From the NCBI RefSeq assembly GCF_001570865.1, contig NZ_BCSM01000013.1, positions 17,288 to 81,287 of the forward strand: 64,000 nt of DNA. The letters run 5' to 3'. Made by a program: the position numbers and the translations under genes. This document shows, piece after piece, positions 26,028-33,900 of this stretch. This DNA is from Rothia kristinae NBRC 15354. GTDB lineage: Bacteria > Actinomycetota > Actinomycetes > Actinomycetales > Micrococcaceae. The notes beneath the pieces were generated by a model. That model was not told the origin of the DNA and did no database searches. It was given only the letters and a program-made list of their open reading frames with translations. How positions within the stretch are numbered: the stretch's first letter is position 1; the number at the start of each line of letters is the position of its first letter.

Positions 26028-26275
26028 CCGACCAGCAACAGCAGCAGGACGCCGAGCGCTTCGCCCCCGTGGAGCGGCTGAGCTACGAGCAGGCCCGCGA
26101 GGAGCTCATGGGCATCGTCTCCCGGCTGGAGTCCGGGGCGTCGAGCCTGGAGGAGTCCCTGCGCCTGTGGGAGCGCGGGGAGGCCCTGGCCCAGCGCTGC
26201 GAGCAGTGGCTGGACGGGGCCCGCGAGCGCCTGGACGCCGCCAAGGCCCGCCGGGCCGACGCCGCCCGGGACTGA
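26024..26275 (+). CDS. xseB: Exodeoxyribonuclease VII small subunit
   Basis: 83-residue partner of Xse[21 protein letters not shown] and [20 protein letters not shown] are the two helices that define the XseB fold; the family is usually 60-90 residues. Multiple small subunits bind the large subunit's coiled coil. It overlaps xseA by 4 nt, ensuring coupled expression, and its C-terminus is Ala/Arg-rich. It converges with the aminotransferase gene after 20 nt. Confidence 0.95.
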   Translation: MTDQQQQQDAERFAPVERLSYEQAREELMGIVSRLESGASSLEESLRLWERGEALAQRCEQWLDGARERLDAAKARRADAARD

Positions 26276-26295
26276 AGCCCCGCACGCGCCCCGGC

Positions 26296-27519
26296 TCAGC
26301 CCTCCTGGTGGTAGCCGTCCAGGAACTCCCCCAGCCGGTCCAGGGCCGTGTCCAGGGTGGAGACGTCCGGGAGGGTCACCAGGCGGAAGTGGTCCGGGGC
26401 CACCCAGTTGAAGGCCGTGCCGTGGCTGATGAGGATCTTCTGCTCCTTGAGCAGGTCCAGTGCGAAACGCTCGTCGTCGACGATCCCGAAGCGCTCCACG
26501 TCCAGCTTGGGGAACAGGTACAGGGCGCCGTCGGCCTGCCGGCAGCTCACCCCGTCGATCGCGTTGAGCTTGCGGTGGGCCAGGTCGCGCTGCTCCTTCA
26601 GCCGCCCACCGGGCAGGATGAGGTCGTTGATGGACTGGTAGCCGCCCAAGGCGGTCTGGATCGCGTGCTGGGCCGGGACGTTGGCGCACATGCGCATGTT
26701 GGCCAGCAGCTTGATGCCCTCCAGATAGTCCCGCGCCTTCCACAGCGGCCCGGTGACGGCCAGCCACCCGGCCCGGTACCCGGCCACCCGGTAGGCCTTG
26801 GACAGCCCGGAGAAGGTCAGGCACAGCACGTCGTCCTCGGCCAGCACCGCGGTGTGGACCATCTCGGCGCCGTCGTAGGTGATCTTCTCGTAGATCTCAT
26901 CGGAGAACAGCACGAGTTCGTGCTCGCGGGCCAGGTCCACGATGGCCTGCAGGGTCTGGCGGGAGTACACCGCCCCGGTGGGGTTGTTGGGGTTGATCAC
27001 GACGATGCCCTTGGTGCGCGGGGTGATCTTGGCCCGCAGGTCCTCGATGTCGGGGTTCCACCCGTCGGCCTCGTCGCACAGGTAGTGCACCGGGGTGCCG
27101 CCGGACAGGGCGACGGAGGCCGTCCACAGCGGGTAGTCCGGGGCGGGCACGAGGATCTCGTCCCCGGGATCGCAGAAGGCCTGCAGGGACAGGGTGATCA
27201 TCTCCGAGACCCCGTTGCCCAGGAACACCTCGTCCGGCTGCAGATCCAGGATGCCCTGGGTCTGGTAGTACTGCACGACGGCGGTGCGCGCGGAGTAGAT
27301 GCCCCGAGAGTCCGAGTAGCCCTGGGCGTGCGGCAGGTGCCGGATCATGTCCATCATCACCGCGTCCGGGGCTTCGAAGCCGAAAGGCGCGGGGTTGCCG
27401 ATGTTCAGCCGCAGGATCCGATGCCCCTGGGCCTCCATCCGCTCGGCCTCCTCCAGCACCGGGCCGCGGATGTCGTAGAGGACGTCATGGAGCTTGTGGG
27501 ACTGCCGGAATTGAGCCAT
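26296..27519 (-). CDS. PLP-dependent aminotransferase (AlaA/YfbQ-like)
   Basis: 407-residue class I/II aminotransferase, very similar in layout to glutamate-pyruvate aminotransferase AlaA (HKLHDVLYDIRGPVLEEAER at the N-terminus is typical of that group). VVINPNNPTGAVYSRQTLQA contains the NPxNPTG loop; the pyridoxal-phosphate Lys is in LTFSGLSKAYRVAGYRAGWL. It likely makes alanine from pyruvate and glutamate, or a related reaction. A TATACGC-like -10 box ~8 nt before ATG 27519 suggests a leaderless mRNA. It converges with xseB. Confidence 0.9.
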   Translation of the reverse strand: MAQFRQSHKLHDVLYDIRGPVLEEAERMEAQGHRILRLNIGNPAPFGFEAPDAVMMDMIRHLPHAQGYSDSRGIYSARTAVVQYYQTQGILDLQPDEVFLGNGVSEMITLSLQAFCDPGDEILVPAPDYPLWTASVALSGGTPVHYLCDEADGWNPDIEDLRAKITPRTKGIVVINPNNPTGAVYSRQTLQAIVDLAREHELVLFSDEIYEKITYDGAEMVHTAVLAEDDVLCLTFSGLSKAYRVAGYRAGWLAVTGPLWKARDYLEGIKLLANMRMCANVPAQHAIQTALGGYQSINDLILPGGRLKEQRDLAHRKLNAIDGVSCRQADGALYLFPKLDVERFGIVDDERFALDLLKEQKILISHGTAFNWVAPDHFRLVTLPDVSTLDTALDRLGEFLDGYHQEG

Positions 27520-27562
27520 GTGATCCAGCGTATACCGATCCGGCGTCGGGTCCGGACCCGGC

Positions 27563-28597
27563 TCAGTCGGTGCCCTCCTGGACCCAGAACGCGGCGGCAT
27601 CCTGCGCGGAGACCGCATCCGGCCCGCTCATCAGCTGATCCAGGAACGTCAGGTCCGAGGTGCTGAGCTTCCCTGACACGGTGTTCAGGGCGTCCACGGC
27701 GGAGGAGGGCAGGGTGTCCGCGCGCACCACGGGCACCACCTGCTGGGCGATGAAGTCGGCCTGGGGGTCCTCCAGGACCACGAACCCGTTCTGTCCGATC
27801 GCGGCCGACGCCGTGGGGATGTCCGCCACGTCCACGGTGGCATCGGCCAGCTCATCGACCAGCCGGGAGGGATCGGACTGCTCCACGTAACGTCCCGGGG
27901 AGCAGTCGTAGAGACGGCGCAGCCCGGCCGTGCCGTAGGAGCGCTCCGCGAACCCCGGCGGGGTGCCGAAGCGCAGCTTCCCGCAGTGCGCGGCCAGGTC
28001 CGAGATGCTGGACAGCTCGTACTTCGCGGCGGTCGCGCGGGTGACCACGAGGGCGTCGCGGTTCTCCGCGGAGGCGGGATCCAGGGTGCTCAGCTGCCGC
28101 GGCAGGACCCGATCCACGGTGGAGGAGATGTCCCCCGGGGACATTCCCTGCACGTTCAGCCCGGTCGGGGTCGGGGTGGGTCCCCCCGAGGCCGAGGCCG
28201 CCCCCGACGCCGCCGCGGAGACGCTCGGGGTGGGGGCCTCGGTCACGCTGGGGTTGCGGGCGCCGTCGTCGGTCAGGTGCAGCAGCAGGGCCCCGGTGTA
28301 GTCGGGGGTGATCAGGGGCGCCTGGTCCCCGCCCTCGGCCATGGCGCTGAGGTACTCCTGCCGGGTCCCGCCGTCCACGACCTCCACGGTGTAGCCGGCA
28401 TCGCGCAGGGTGCGGGCGTAGATCTCCGCGATGACGCCGGTCTCGGCGCTGGTGCCCCGCCCGATGCGCACGGTGCCGAAGGCCGAGGCGGAAGGGTCCG
28501 GGGTGATCTCGTCGGTGCCGCCGCACCCGGTGAGCAGGAGCAGCAGTGCCCCGGCGAGGCAGAGCAGGCGCACGATCCGGCGGGACACGGAGCTCAT
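27563..28597 (-). CDS. Glycine-betaine/osmoprotectant-type ABC binding lipoprotein, orphan
   Basis: 344-residue lipoprotein. The signal ends LLLLLTGCGG, so Cys27 should be lipidated. The mature part is a type-2 periplasmic-binding fold like OpuAC/ProX: FGTVRIGRGTSAETGVIAEI at the front and VDVADIPTASAAIGQNGFVV later. A Ser/Ala/Pro-rich insertion of about 35 residues (110-150) interrupts the lobe. No permease or ATPase gene is adjacent, so its transporter must be elsewhere or it has another job. It lies 17 nt after the Nudix gene, with an AGGGGA ribosome site 8 nt before ATG 28597. Confidence 0.85.
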   Translation of the reverse strand: MSSVSRRIVRLLCLAGALLLLLTGCGGTDEITPDPSASAFGTVRIGRGTSAETGVIAEIYARTLRDAGYTVEVVDGGTRQEYLSAMAEGGDQAPLITPDYTGALLLHLTDDGARNPSVTEAPTPSVSAAASGAASASGGPTPTPTGLNVQGMSPGDISSTVDRVLPRQLSTLDPASAENRDALVVTRATAAKYELSSISDLAAHCGKLRFGTPPGFAERSYGTAGLRRLYDCSPGRYVEQSDPSRLVDELADATVDVADIPTASAAIGQNGFVVLEDPQADFIAQQVVPVVRADTLPSSAVDALNTVSGKLSTSDLTFLDQLMSGPDAVSAQDAAAFWVQEGTD

Positions 28598-28614
28598 GGT
28601 CTTCGTCCCCTGCT

Positions 28615-29046
28615 TCAGTGCTTCAGGCCGTAGTAGCGGGCGGCGACCTCCACGAGGGAGACCTTGCGCAGGGAAGGCAGCTCCTCCAGCGGCACCCACC
28701 GGACCCCGTCGGTGGAGTCATCGTGCGCGGTCACGCCCTCGGAGCCGCCCACGATGTACCCGCGGTAGAGGATGCGCAGGGCGTGGAAGGTGCGGGCGTG
28801 GCCCTCCTCGTAGTACTTGCTGTCCACCCCGAGCAGCCCGTCCAGGGCCACCCGGTACCCGGATTCCTCGTAGGCCTCGCGGATCGCGGCCTGCTCGGCG
28901 GTCTCCCCGACCTCCATGCCCCCGCCCGGCAGGGTCCACGCGGCCCGCTCCGGGTGGCGCTCGCCGGTCCAGTGCGTGAGCAGCATCCTGCCCTGCTCGA
29001 TGATCACCACGTAGGCGGCCGGTCGCGTGTCCATCACAAGTGCCAT
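28615..29046 (-). CDS. Nudix hydrolase
   Basis: 143-residue Nudix-fold pyrophosphatase. The Nudix box GGGMEVGETAEQAAIREAYE continuing ESGYRV matches GX5EX7REUXEEXGU in full. Substrate is a nucleoside-diphosphate derivative (possibly 8-oxo-dGTP or a sugar nucleotide); it cannot be narrowed. Start ATG 29046 gives MALVMDTRPAAYVVIIEQGR; ATG 29034 (MDTRP) is an alternative. It shares an operon with the orphan binding lipoprotein and is divergent from mscS. Confidence 0.88.
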   Translation of the reverse strand: MALVMDTRPAAYVVIIEQGRMLLTHWTGERHPERAAWTLPGGGMEVGETAEQAAIREAYEESGYRVALDGLLGVDSKYYEEGHARTFHALRILYRGYIVGGSEGVTAHDDSTDGVRWVPLEELPSLRKVSLVEVAARYYGLKH

Positions 29047-29234
29047 GCCCTCCAGTCTAGAGAATCGCCGTCGACGATCGCCGGGGTCCGATCCCTCCGG
29101 CCAGGCCCCACTCCGTCCATCCGCCGCGGCCCGGCACCCGGGTGGCGCCACGGCCTGGCACCCGGTGCCACCCCGACGCCGGAAGGTCCACCGGGCGTCC
29201 AGGCGGCGCTGAGCGGCGGCGCAGGCGGCGCGGA

Positions 29235-29240
29235 TAGGAT
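29235..29240 (+). promoter_or_regulatory. -10 box for leaderless mscS
   Basis: TAGGAT, 7 nt before ATG 29248, fits the actinobacterial leaderless-promoter layout. No clear -35 box is visible. Confidence 0.5.
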
Positions 29241-29247
29241 CGCGTGC

Positions 29248-30372
29248 ATGAGCACCACCAGCGCGCCTCTGCTGAACGCCGTCACCGCCGCCTCCGTGTG
29301 GGACGAGGTCTCCACCCCCTCCTTCTGGCTGGACGCCCCGCTGCGGATCGTGCTGATCCTGCTGATCGCGGGTGTGGCGAACATCCTGGCCCGCTTCCTC
29401 ATCCGCAAGGTCACCGACGGGGTGGCCCGGGGCACCAAGGCCCGCATCATCTCCCGGCGCACGGAGAAGGGGCTGCGCTGGGTCGAGGACACGGGGCTGT
29501 CCAACGAGCGCCAGTACCAGCGGGCCAAGACGGTCGGGTCCGTGCTGCGCTCGGTCGCGAACCTCACCATCTGGACGATCGCGGTGCTGATGATCATCTC
29601 CGAGCTGGGATTCAACATCGCCCCGGTCATCGCCTCCGCCGGTATCGCCGGTGTGGCCCTGTCCTTCGGCGCGCAGTCCCTGGTCAAGGACTACCTGGCG
29701 GGGGTGTCCATGGTTGCGGAGGATCAGCTGGGCATCGGCGACGTCGTGGACCTCGGGGAGGCCAGCGGCACCGTGGAGTCCGTGGGTCTGCGGGTCACGC
29801 AGGTGCGCGACGTCGAGGGCACCCTGTGGCACGTGCGCAACGGGGCCGTGGTCCGGGTGGGCAACCAGTCCCAGGGCTGGGCCCGGACCGTGCTGGACAT
29901 CCCGGTGGCCTACAACAGCGACCTGGATGCCGTGACCGAGCTGCTGCTGGAGACGGCCCGGCGGGTGCGGGAGACGACGGAGGAGGGCAAGTCCATCCTG
30001 GATGAGCCGGAGGTGTGGGGCGTGGAGCAGATGAGCGGCGAGTCCCTGACGCTGCGCCTGGCGGTGAAGACGGCACCGCTGCAGCAGTGGGCGGTGGCCC
30101 GGGTGCTGCGCGCCCAGATCAAGCGGGCCCTGGACCGGGAGGGGTACCGGATGCCGCTGGCCAACCAGTCGATCATCCACCAGACCTCCAGCTTCGCCCG
30201 GATCACCCCGGAGCAGGCGGCACAGGGCGCGCAGGGGGCGACCTCGGCCGGCACGGCCGCGGCGGTCAGCGCGGAGACCTCCGACCCCTCCGTGGGGTCT
30301 TCCTCCCGCGGTGGGGGGCACTCGACGGGGAGCGGGTCCGCCGGGAACCGGCAGAAGTCCGGTCGCCGCTGA
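29248..30372 (+). CDS. Small-conductance mechanosensitive channel
   Basis: 374-residue MscS-type channel that opens under membrane tension. Helices run from SFWLDAPLRIVLILLIAGVA; the pore-lining TM3 and hinge are near APVIASAGIAGVALSFGAQS and LVKDYLAGVSMVAEDQLGIG, the family signature, followed by the beta-domain GTVESVGLRVTQVRDVEGTL. The C-terminal 70 residues are Ser/Gly/Ala-rich and disordered. The 3' 107 nt overlap the convergent LysR-like gene, so both tails encode protein on opposite strands. TAGGAT, 7 nt before ATG 29248, fits a leaderless start. Confidence 0.94.
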   Translation: MSTTSAPLLNAVTAASVWDEVSTPSFWLDAPLRIVLILLIAGVANILARFLIRKVTDGVARGTKARIISRRTEKGLRWVEDTGLSNERQYQRAKTVGSVLRSVANLTIWTIAVLMIISELGFNIAPVIASAGIAGVALSFGAQSLVKDYLAGVSMVAEDQLGIGDVVDLGEASGTVESVGLRVTQVRDVEGTLWHVRNGAVVRVGNQSQGWARTVLDIPVAYNSDLDAVTELLLETARRVRETTEEGKSILDEPEVWGVEQMSGESLTLRLAVKTAPLQQWAVARVLRAQIKRALDREGYRMPLANQSIIHQTSSFARITPEQAAQGAQGATSAGTAAAVSAETSDPSVGSSSRGGGHSTGSGSAGNRQKSGRR

Positions 30373-31246
30373 CCCGGCCCCGCTTCCCCGCTGGTGCGGG
30401 CCGCTTCTGCGCGGCCTCGCCCCGGGAGCTTCCCGCCCGGCGGCCCCGGGTGATGCCCACGAACTCCTGGATCACGGCCTCCTCCGCGGCCGCCTGCTCA
30501 CCGGAGGCCTGCGGTTCCGGCAGACGCGGCCACACCAGGTGCACCTCGGTCTCGGGCAGGTCCGGGACGGGACGGTGCACCAGATCCTTCCGGTGGTGCA
30601 GCCGCGCCAGGGACATCGGCACCACGAGCAGCCCCAGCCCCGCCGCGACCAGCTCGACGGCGTCGCCCGTGTGCCGCATCGCCGGGAGCTCCCGCTCGAT
30701 CTGCCCCGCGGCCTGAAGGTGCTCGGCGCGCAGCCGCGCCCACGCGGGGACCTCGGCCAGGTCCTGGAGCAGCCGCTCGGAGGCCAGCTCGGCCACGGGC
30801 ACCTCATCCAGGAGGGTCAGCACGTGGTCGGCCGGCAGCACGACGACGGGCCGCTCCCGGTACAGCGGCACGGCGTGCCAGCAGTCCCGGTCCCGGCTGC
30901 CCGGGGCGGCCTCGGGGCGCAGGAGCGCGGCGTGAGCCTCCCGACGCTGGAGCACCGCCAGCGGATCCTCGTCCTCTTCCAGGGGCACGGGGTCCAGCGG
31001 GATCCGGGCGCCGAAGCGCTCCTGCCACCGCCCGAACCACTTGCTCGGCATGATCCCGGGGACGAAGGCGACGCTCAGGCCCCCGGTGGCGGGCCGCACG
31101 GTGGGTCGGTGCGCCGACGCGCTGGTGCCGGGCTCGTCATCGGTGCCATGGACGTCGGAGGCCTCGACGCAGACGGACTCGACGTCGGCGATGGGGTGCT
31201 CCGGAGCGGCGTCGCCGGGCAGCGGGTGGGGCGGCTGGTGGGACAT
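30266..31246 (-). CDS. LysR-type substrate-binding-domain protein without HTH
   Basis: 326-residue protein. From about residue 55 it resembles the LysR effector-binding domain (GGLSVAFVPGIMPSKWFGRW; CWHAVPLYRERPVVVLPADH; TGDAVELVAAGLGLLVVPMS), but no N-terminal winged-helix is present: the first 50 residues are acidic and disordered. The C-terminal 70 residues are Arg/Ser-rich. It therefore cannot bind DNA by the usual route and may act as a ligand-binding partner or regulator by interaction. The 3' end overlaps mscS by 107 nt on the other strand. It is divergent from tRNA-Ala. Confidence 0.75.
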   Translation of the reverse strand: MSHQPPHPLPGDAAPEHPIADVESVCVEASDVHGTDDEPGTSASAHRPTVRPATGGLSVAFVPGIMPSKWFGRWQERFGARIPLDPVPLEEDEDPLAVLQRREAHAALLRPEAAPGSRDRDCWHAVPLYRERPVVVLPADHVLTLLDEVPVAELASERLLQDLAEVPAWARLRAEHLQAAGQIERELPAMRHTGDAVELVAAGLGLLVVPMSLARLHHRKDLVHRPVPDLPETEVHLVWPRLPEPQASGEQAAAEEAVIQEFVGITRGRRAGSSRGEAAQKRPAPAGKRGRVSGDRTSAGSRRTRSPSSAPHRGRKTPRRGRRSPR

Positions 31247-31290
31247 GGGGACAACCTAGCAGGCGCCCGTCCGGTGACCGGCCTCCGGTT

Positions 31291-31319
31291 TTGACGCGCG
31301 CGGACACAGGCCATACGAT
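31291..31319 (+). promoter_or_regulatory. Sigma-70 promoter of tRNA-Ala
   Basis: TTGACG at 31291-31296 and TACGAT at 31314-31319, spacer exactly 17 nt, with transcription expected to start just before the tRNA at 31336. The two hexamers and spacing are close to consensus. Confidence 0.8.
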
Positions 31320-31335
31320 GGGGTGGTTACCGCAC

Positions 31336-31408
31336 GGGGCTATAGCTCAGTTGGTAGAGCGTTTCGTTCGCAATGAAAAGGTCAGGGGTTCGATTCCCCT
31401 TAGCTCCA
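31336..31408 (+). tRNA. tRNA-Ala (CGC)
   Basis: Complete 73-nt cloverleaf: acceptor GGGGCTA/TAGCTCC, D stem GCTC/GAGC, anticodon stem TTTCG/TGAAA, T stem AGGGG/CCCCT with TTCGATT loop. The anticodon is CGC (31369-31371), decoding GCG. The acceptor contains the G3:U70 pair recognised by alanyl-tRNA synthetase, confirming Ala. No CCA is encoded after the discriminator A, so it must be added post-transcriptionally. Confidence 0.96.
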
Positions 31409-31414
31409 CTGCCA

Positions 31415-31457
31415 GGAAGGCCGCGGATCCGCCAGCACGGCGGATCCGCGGCCTTCC
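31415..31457. terminator. 19-bp hairpin after tRNA-Ala
   Basis: A perfect inverted repeat: the arm at 31415-31433 and its exact complement at 31439-31457 enclose a 5-nt loop (AGCAC). No U-tract follows on either strand. It lies between the tRNA and the convergent DedA-like gene and can end transcription from both. Confidence 0.8.
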
Positions 31458-31484
31458 GCCGTTTCCGGGCCCGCCCCGGCCCGG

Positions 31485-31943
31485 TCAGCCGCGCAGGCGG
31501 TGCGCGCGACGGCGCGCCAGCAGCACCAGGATCAGCGCGAGCGCCGCGGCGAGGCCGAGCACCCACGGCCGCTCCAGCCAGGCCCAGACCACGGCCATCC
31601 CGACGGTGCCGTAGATGCAGCCCCAGATCAGGGTGCCCAGCAGCATCGCGGGGATCCACCGCGTCAGGGGCATGCGGGTGATGCCGGTGGTCAGGATGAC
31701 GGCGGTCTGGAAGCCGACCGTCACGAAGCAGACCGGCACGGCCAGCGCTCCCCACCGATTCACGAAGGCCGCGGCCCGGCGGTACAGGGGCGTGCGCAGC
31801 GCCGCGCGGACCCGGTGCACGCGCCGTCCTCCTGCGGCCGCACCCCGGCCGAGGGCGTACACGATGCTGGTGCGCAGGATCCCGACGGCCCAGAAGAAGA
31901 GGATGGCCAGCCCCCAGTGCAGCCCTTCGATCCACTCCTGCAT
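31485..31943 (-). CDS. DedA/VTT-type small membrane protein
   Basis: 152-residue membrane protein resembling the DedA/SNARE-associated family. Hydrophobic helix WGLAILFFWAVGILRTSIVY starts the chain; FVNRWGALAVPVCFVTVGFQ and TRMPLTRWIPAMLLGTLIWG are the parts closest to the VTT domain, then two further helices. DedA proteins affect membrane lipid flipping and stress resistance. ATG 31943 has GGAG with a short spacer; a TAAGGT box lies just upstream. Confidence 0.78.
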   Translation of the reverse strand: MQEWIEGLHWGLAILFFWAVGILRTSIVYALGRGAAAGGRRVHRVRAALRTPLYRRAAAFVNRWGALAVPVCFVTVGFQTAVILTTGITRMPLTRWIPAMLLGTLIWGCIYGTVGMAVVWAWLERPWVLGLAAALALILVLLARRRAHRLRG

Positions 31944-32072
31944 GCGCTCCACCTTAGCCCAGCCTGACCTGAATCGACGCCGAATCGACGGTTTTGCCGA
32001 CGCTGCGTCAGCAAGAAATTCCGGGGAATCCATCCGTCGGGGTGGCGCCCCGCCCGGGATTAGGATATGTTT

Positions 32073-32218
32073 TCATTACCAAATAGCCGGGAGGCACCTG
32101 CGGGGACGGTCAGCTGGGAAGCTCGCCGGATGAAGCGCAGGCGGCAGCCTCCATGTGAGTGAAGACCTTCTTCCTGTGTGTGATGCAGAATGGCCCCGGG
32201 GTTCGCCCCGGGGCCATT
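32073..32218 (+). ncRNA. Candidate structured small RNA
   Basis: Nested complementary segments: GGAGGC (32090-32095) with GCCTCC (32147-32152), CCTGCG (32097-32102) with CGCAGG (32136-32141), CGG/CCG (32107-32109, 32126-32128), and an AGCT-GGGA-AGCT hairpin (32112-32123). A TAGGAT box lies at 32061-32066 and a 13-bp TTCG-capped terminator ends the segment. It does not match SRP, 6S, tmRNA, RNase P or any common riboswitch that I could recall. There is no plus-strand gene for 3.7 kb downstream, so a leader or riboswitch role is unlikely. Expression is unproven. Confidence 0.35.
32189..32218. terminator. TTCG-loop terminator hairpin
   Basis: Perfect 13-bp stem AATGGCCCCGGGG/CCCCGGGGCCATT with TTCG tetraloop; no U-tract. 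It may end the candidate small RNA on the plus strand or the CYTH-CHAD mRNA on the minus strand. Confidence 0.8.
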
Positions 32219-32324
32219 CGTCTGCCCGGCCCCCTCTCCCGCCCACCGCGCCGGCATCGAACGGGAGCCGCTCCGACGCCGGGCGGCGTCGGGGCGGCAG
32301 ATCAGCGGATCGCGGGCCGGTGGA

Positions 32325-33875
32325 TCAGCGGGTCAGGCTGGAGAATCCCTCGGCCAGCTTCCAGGACAGCGCGGTGCGCAACTCCCCGGCCAGCAGGCCC
32401 GCACCGTAGCGGTCCAGCCCTCGGCGGCGCATCACCCGGGCCGCCCGATCCAGCCACTGCACCGCGGCGCGCAGGTCCAGGAGGCGCCCGACCTCGGACT
32501 GCACGGACTTCGCCTCCTCGCGGGCCTCCCCGGCGTCCTCGCGCTGCTTCTTGCGGATCAGGTCCGCCTCGTCCAGGGATTCGATGACGTAGCGCAGGCC
32601 CTTGGCCGCCTTGCGGACCTCGTGCAGGCTCTCCGCGGCTTCCTCGGGCTCGGCCTCCTCCACGGCGCGGCGGGCCGGCTCGATGCGCTTGCGGTAGCGC
32701 TCATCCAGGGTCTCCATCATGTGGGTCCCCAGCTTCTTGGCAGAGAGGTCCTCCGCCCACCCGCACAGCTGCGGGCGGCGCACCAGGGACTCCAGGGCGG
32801 CCAGCACGTCGCGGTAGCCCTCGGAGTCCAGGACCGCGTACCCGCCGCGCAGAGCGGCCTCCCGGTCCTCCTCGAGCAGCTGGCTCAGCTGGCGGCGGGC
32901 CTTGCGGGTCAGCTCCGCCCACTGCTCCGCGCGCATCAGCACCTCCCCGACGACCTCCAGGTCCCGGGCCGCGCCCAGCGCCTCGCCGGCCTCCTTCAGC
33001 CCCTGCGAGACGGTCTCGTCGAACTCGGGATCCAGGCCGCCGCGCAGGGCCCGCAGGATCGAGCGCATGGTGCGCAGGCGGATGCGCATCTGGTGCACCG
33101 AGTCCTCCACGCCCGCGCGCACCGCGACGTCGAGGATCCGCAGATCCGCGAGCACCGGGCCGGCCAGCTCCGCCACGAGCCGCTGGCCGCCGGTGAGCTG
33201 CTGCTCCTCCGGCTCCGACTCCGACGGCTCCGGAGCGGAGGCGATCCCCGCCTTCTCGTCGAAGGCCGCGTCCTGACCGAGCGCGCGGGCGATCTTGGCG
33301 ACCGCGGTGGACCTGCTCGCTCCGGCCTCCTTCAGGACCTTGCGCACCCGCTTGAAGATCTTCTCCTGGCGCTTCTGCGAGAGCTCGGGATCGGTCAGCT
33401 CGACCTCCCACTCCCGCCAGGTGCGCTCCTGCCCGGTGCGGTGATCCACGGAGCGCACGACGTCGTCGGCGAACTCGGCCACCTCCCGCCCGTCCTCGTC
33501 CAGCACCGCGGTGCGGGTGCGGCGGGTGGCCAGGTGCGCGATCGGCTCCAGCTCCCGGCCCAGGGTCAGGGCGCTGACCAGGTCCCGGGCCGCTGCGGGC
33601 ATGCTCGTGCGGTCCTTGAGCAGCGGCACGTGGATCTCGTGGCGGCGCCCGTCCAGGGTGAACTTGACGTGCCAGCCCTCGTCCGGGCCACCCCGGCGAC
33701 GGCGCAGCACGGTGCTCGCGGCGGCGAGATCCCGCGCGGCGGTGTCATAGTAGGTCGCGTCCAGCTCGTCCACCGCGGCGGTTCCCGGGCGCAGCCGCTT
33801 CAGGGCGGACCAGTCCGGGTGCGCCTCGGCGGGTGCTTCGTACTTGCGTTCGATCTCCACGTGCGAGGTGCTCAT
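32325..33875 (-). CDS. CYTH-CHAD domain protein
   Basis: 516-residue two-domain protein. The CYTH domain (1-200) begins VEIERKYEAP, the ExExK triphosphate-tunnel motif, and includes STVLRRRRGG and WHVKFTLDGRRHEIHVPLL. After a linker (~210-235), a helical CHAD domain (~236-510) contains EDSVHQMRIRLRTMRSILRA and ESLHEVRKAAKGLRYVIESL, the conserved His/Arg helices that bind polyphosphate. CYTH-CHAD proteins act on triphosphates or bind polyphosphate granules. The unknown membrane protein (33901-34899) lies upstream with a 25-nt gap, probably in one operon. Confidence 0.95.
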   Translation of the reverse strand: MSTSHVEIERKYEAPAEAHPDWSALKRLRPGTAAVDELDATYYDTAARDLAAASTVLRRRRGGPDEGWHVKFTLDGRRHEIHVPLLKDRTSMPAAARDLVSALTLGRELEPIAHLATRRTRTAVLDEDGREVAEFADDVVRSVDHRTGQERTWREWEVELTDPELSQKRQEKIFKRVRKVLKEAGASRSTAVAKIARALGQDAAFDEKAGIASAPEPSESEPEEQQLTGGQRLVAELAGPVLADLRILDVAVRAGVEDSVHQMRIRLRTMRSILRALRGGLDPEFDETVSQGLKEAGEALGAARDLEVVGEVLMRAEQWAELTRKARRQLSQLLEEDREAALRGGYAVLDSEGYRDVLAALESLVRRPQLCGWAEDLSAKKLGTHMMETLDERYRKRIEPARRAVEEAEPEEAAESLHEVRKAAKGLRYVIESLDEADLIRKKQREDAGEAREEAKSVQSEVGRLLDLRAAVQWLDRAARVMRRRGLDRYGAGLLAGELRTALSWKLAEGFSSLTR

Positions 33876-33900
33876 GGCTGAGGGCTCAACTCCTGGGGTC

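Larger units (their letters stand above)
31944..32324. other. Intergenic region of 381 nt, no protein gene
   Basis: This gap between the DedA-like and CYTH-CHAD genes holds a promoter-like box (TAGGAT, 32061-32066), a possible structured RNA at about 32073-32218 and a strong terminator hairpin. Near 31975 the string GAATCGACG occurs twice in succession. Short reading frames here (31 residues from ATG 32067; one from GTG 32159) have no ribosome site or recognisable sequence. Confidence 0.7.

Noticed and set aside
32067..32162. 31-aa reading frame from ATG 32067
   Set aside because: The TAGGAT box touches the ATG, so transcription would begin after it; the sequence shows no conserved pattern.
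32073..32218. SRP, 6S, tmRNA, RNase P or cobalamin riboswitch identity for the structured segment
   Set aside because: The SRP GGAA/AGCAG loop, the tmRNA tag and the conserved cobalamin-box bases are absent, and the length is unsuitable for RNase P.
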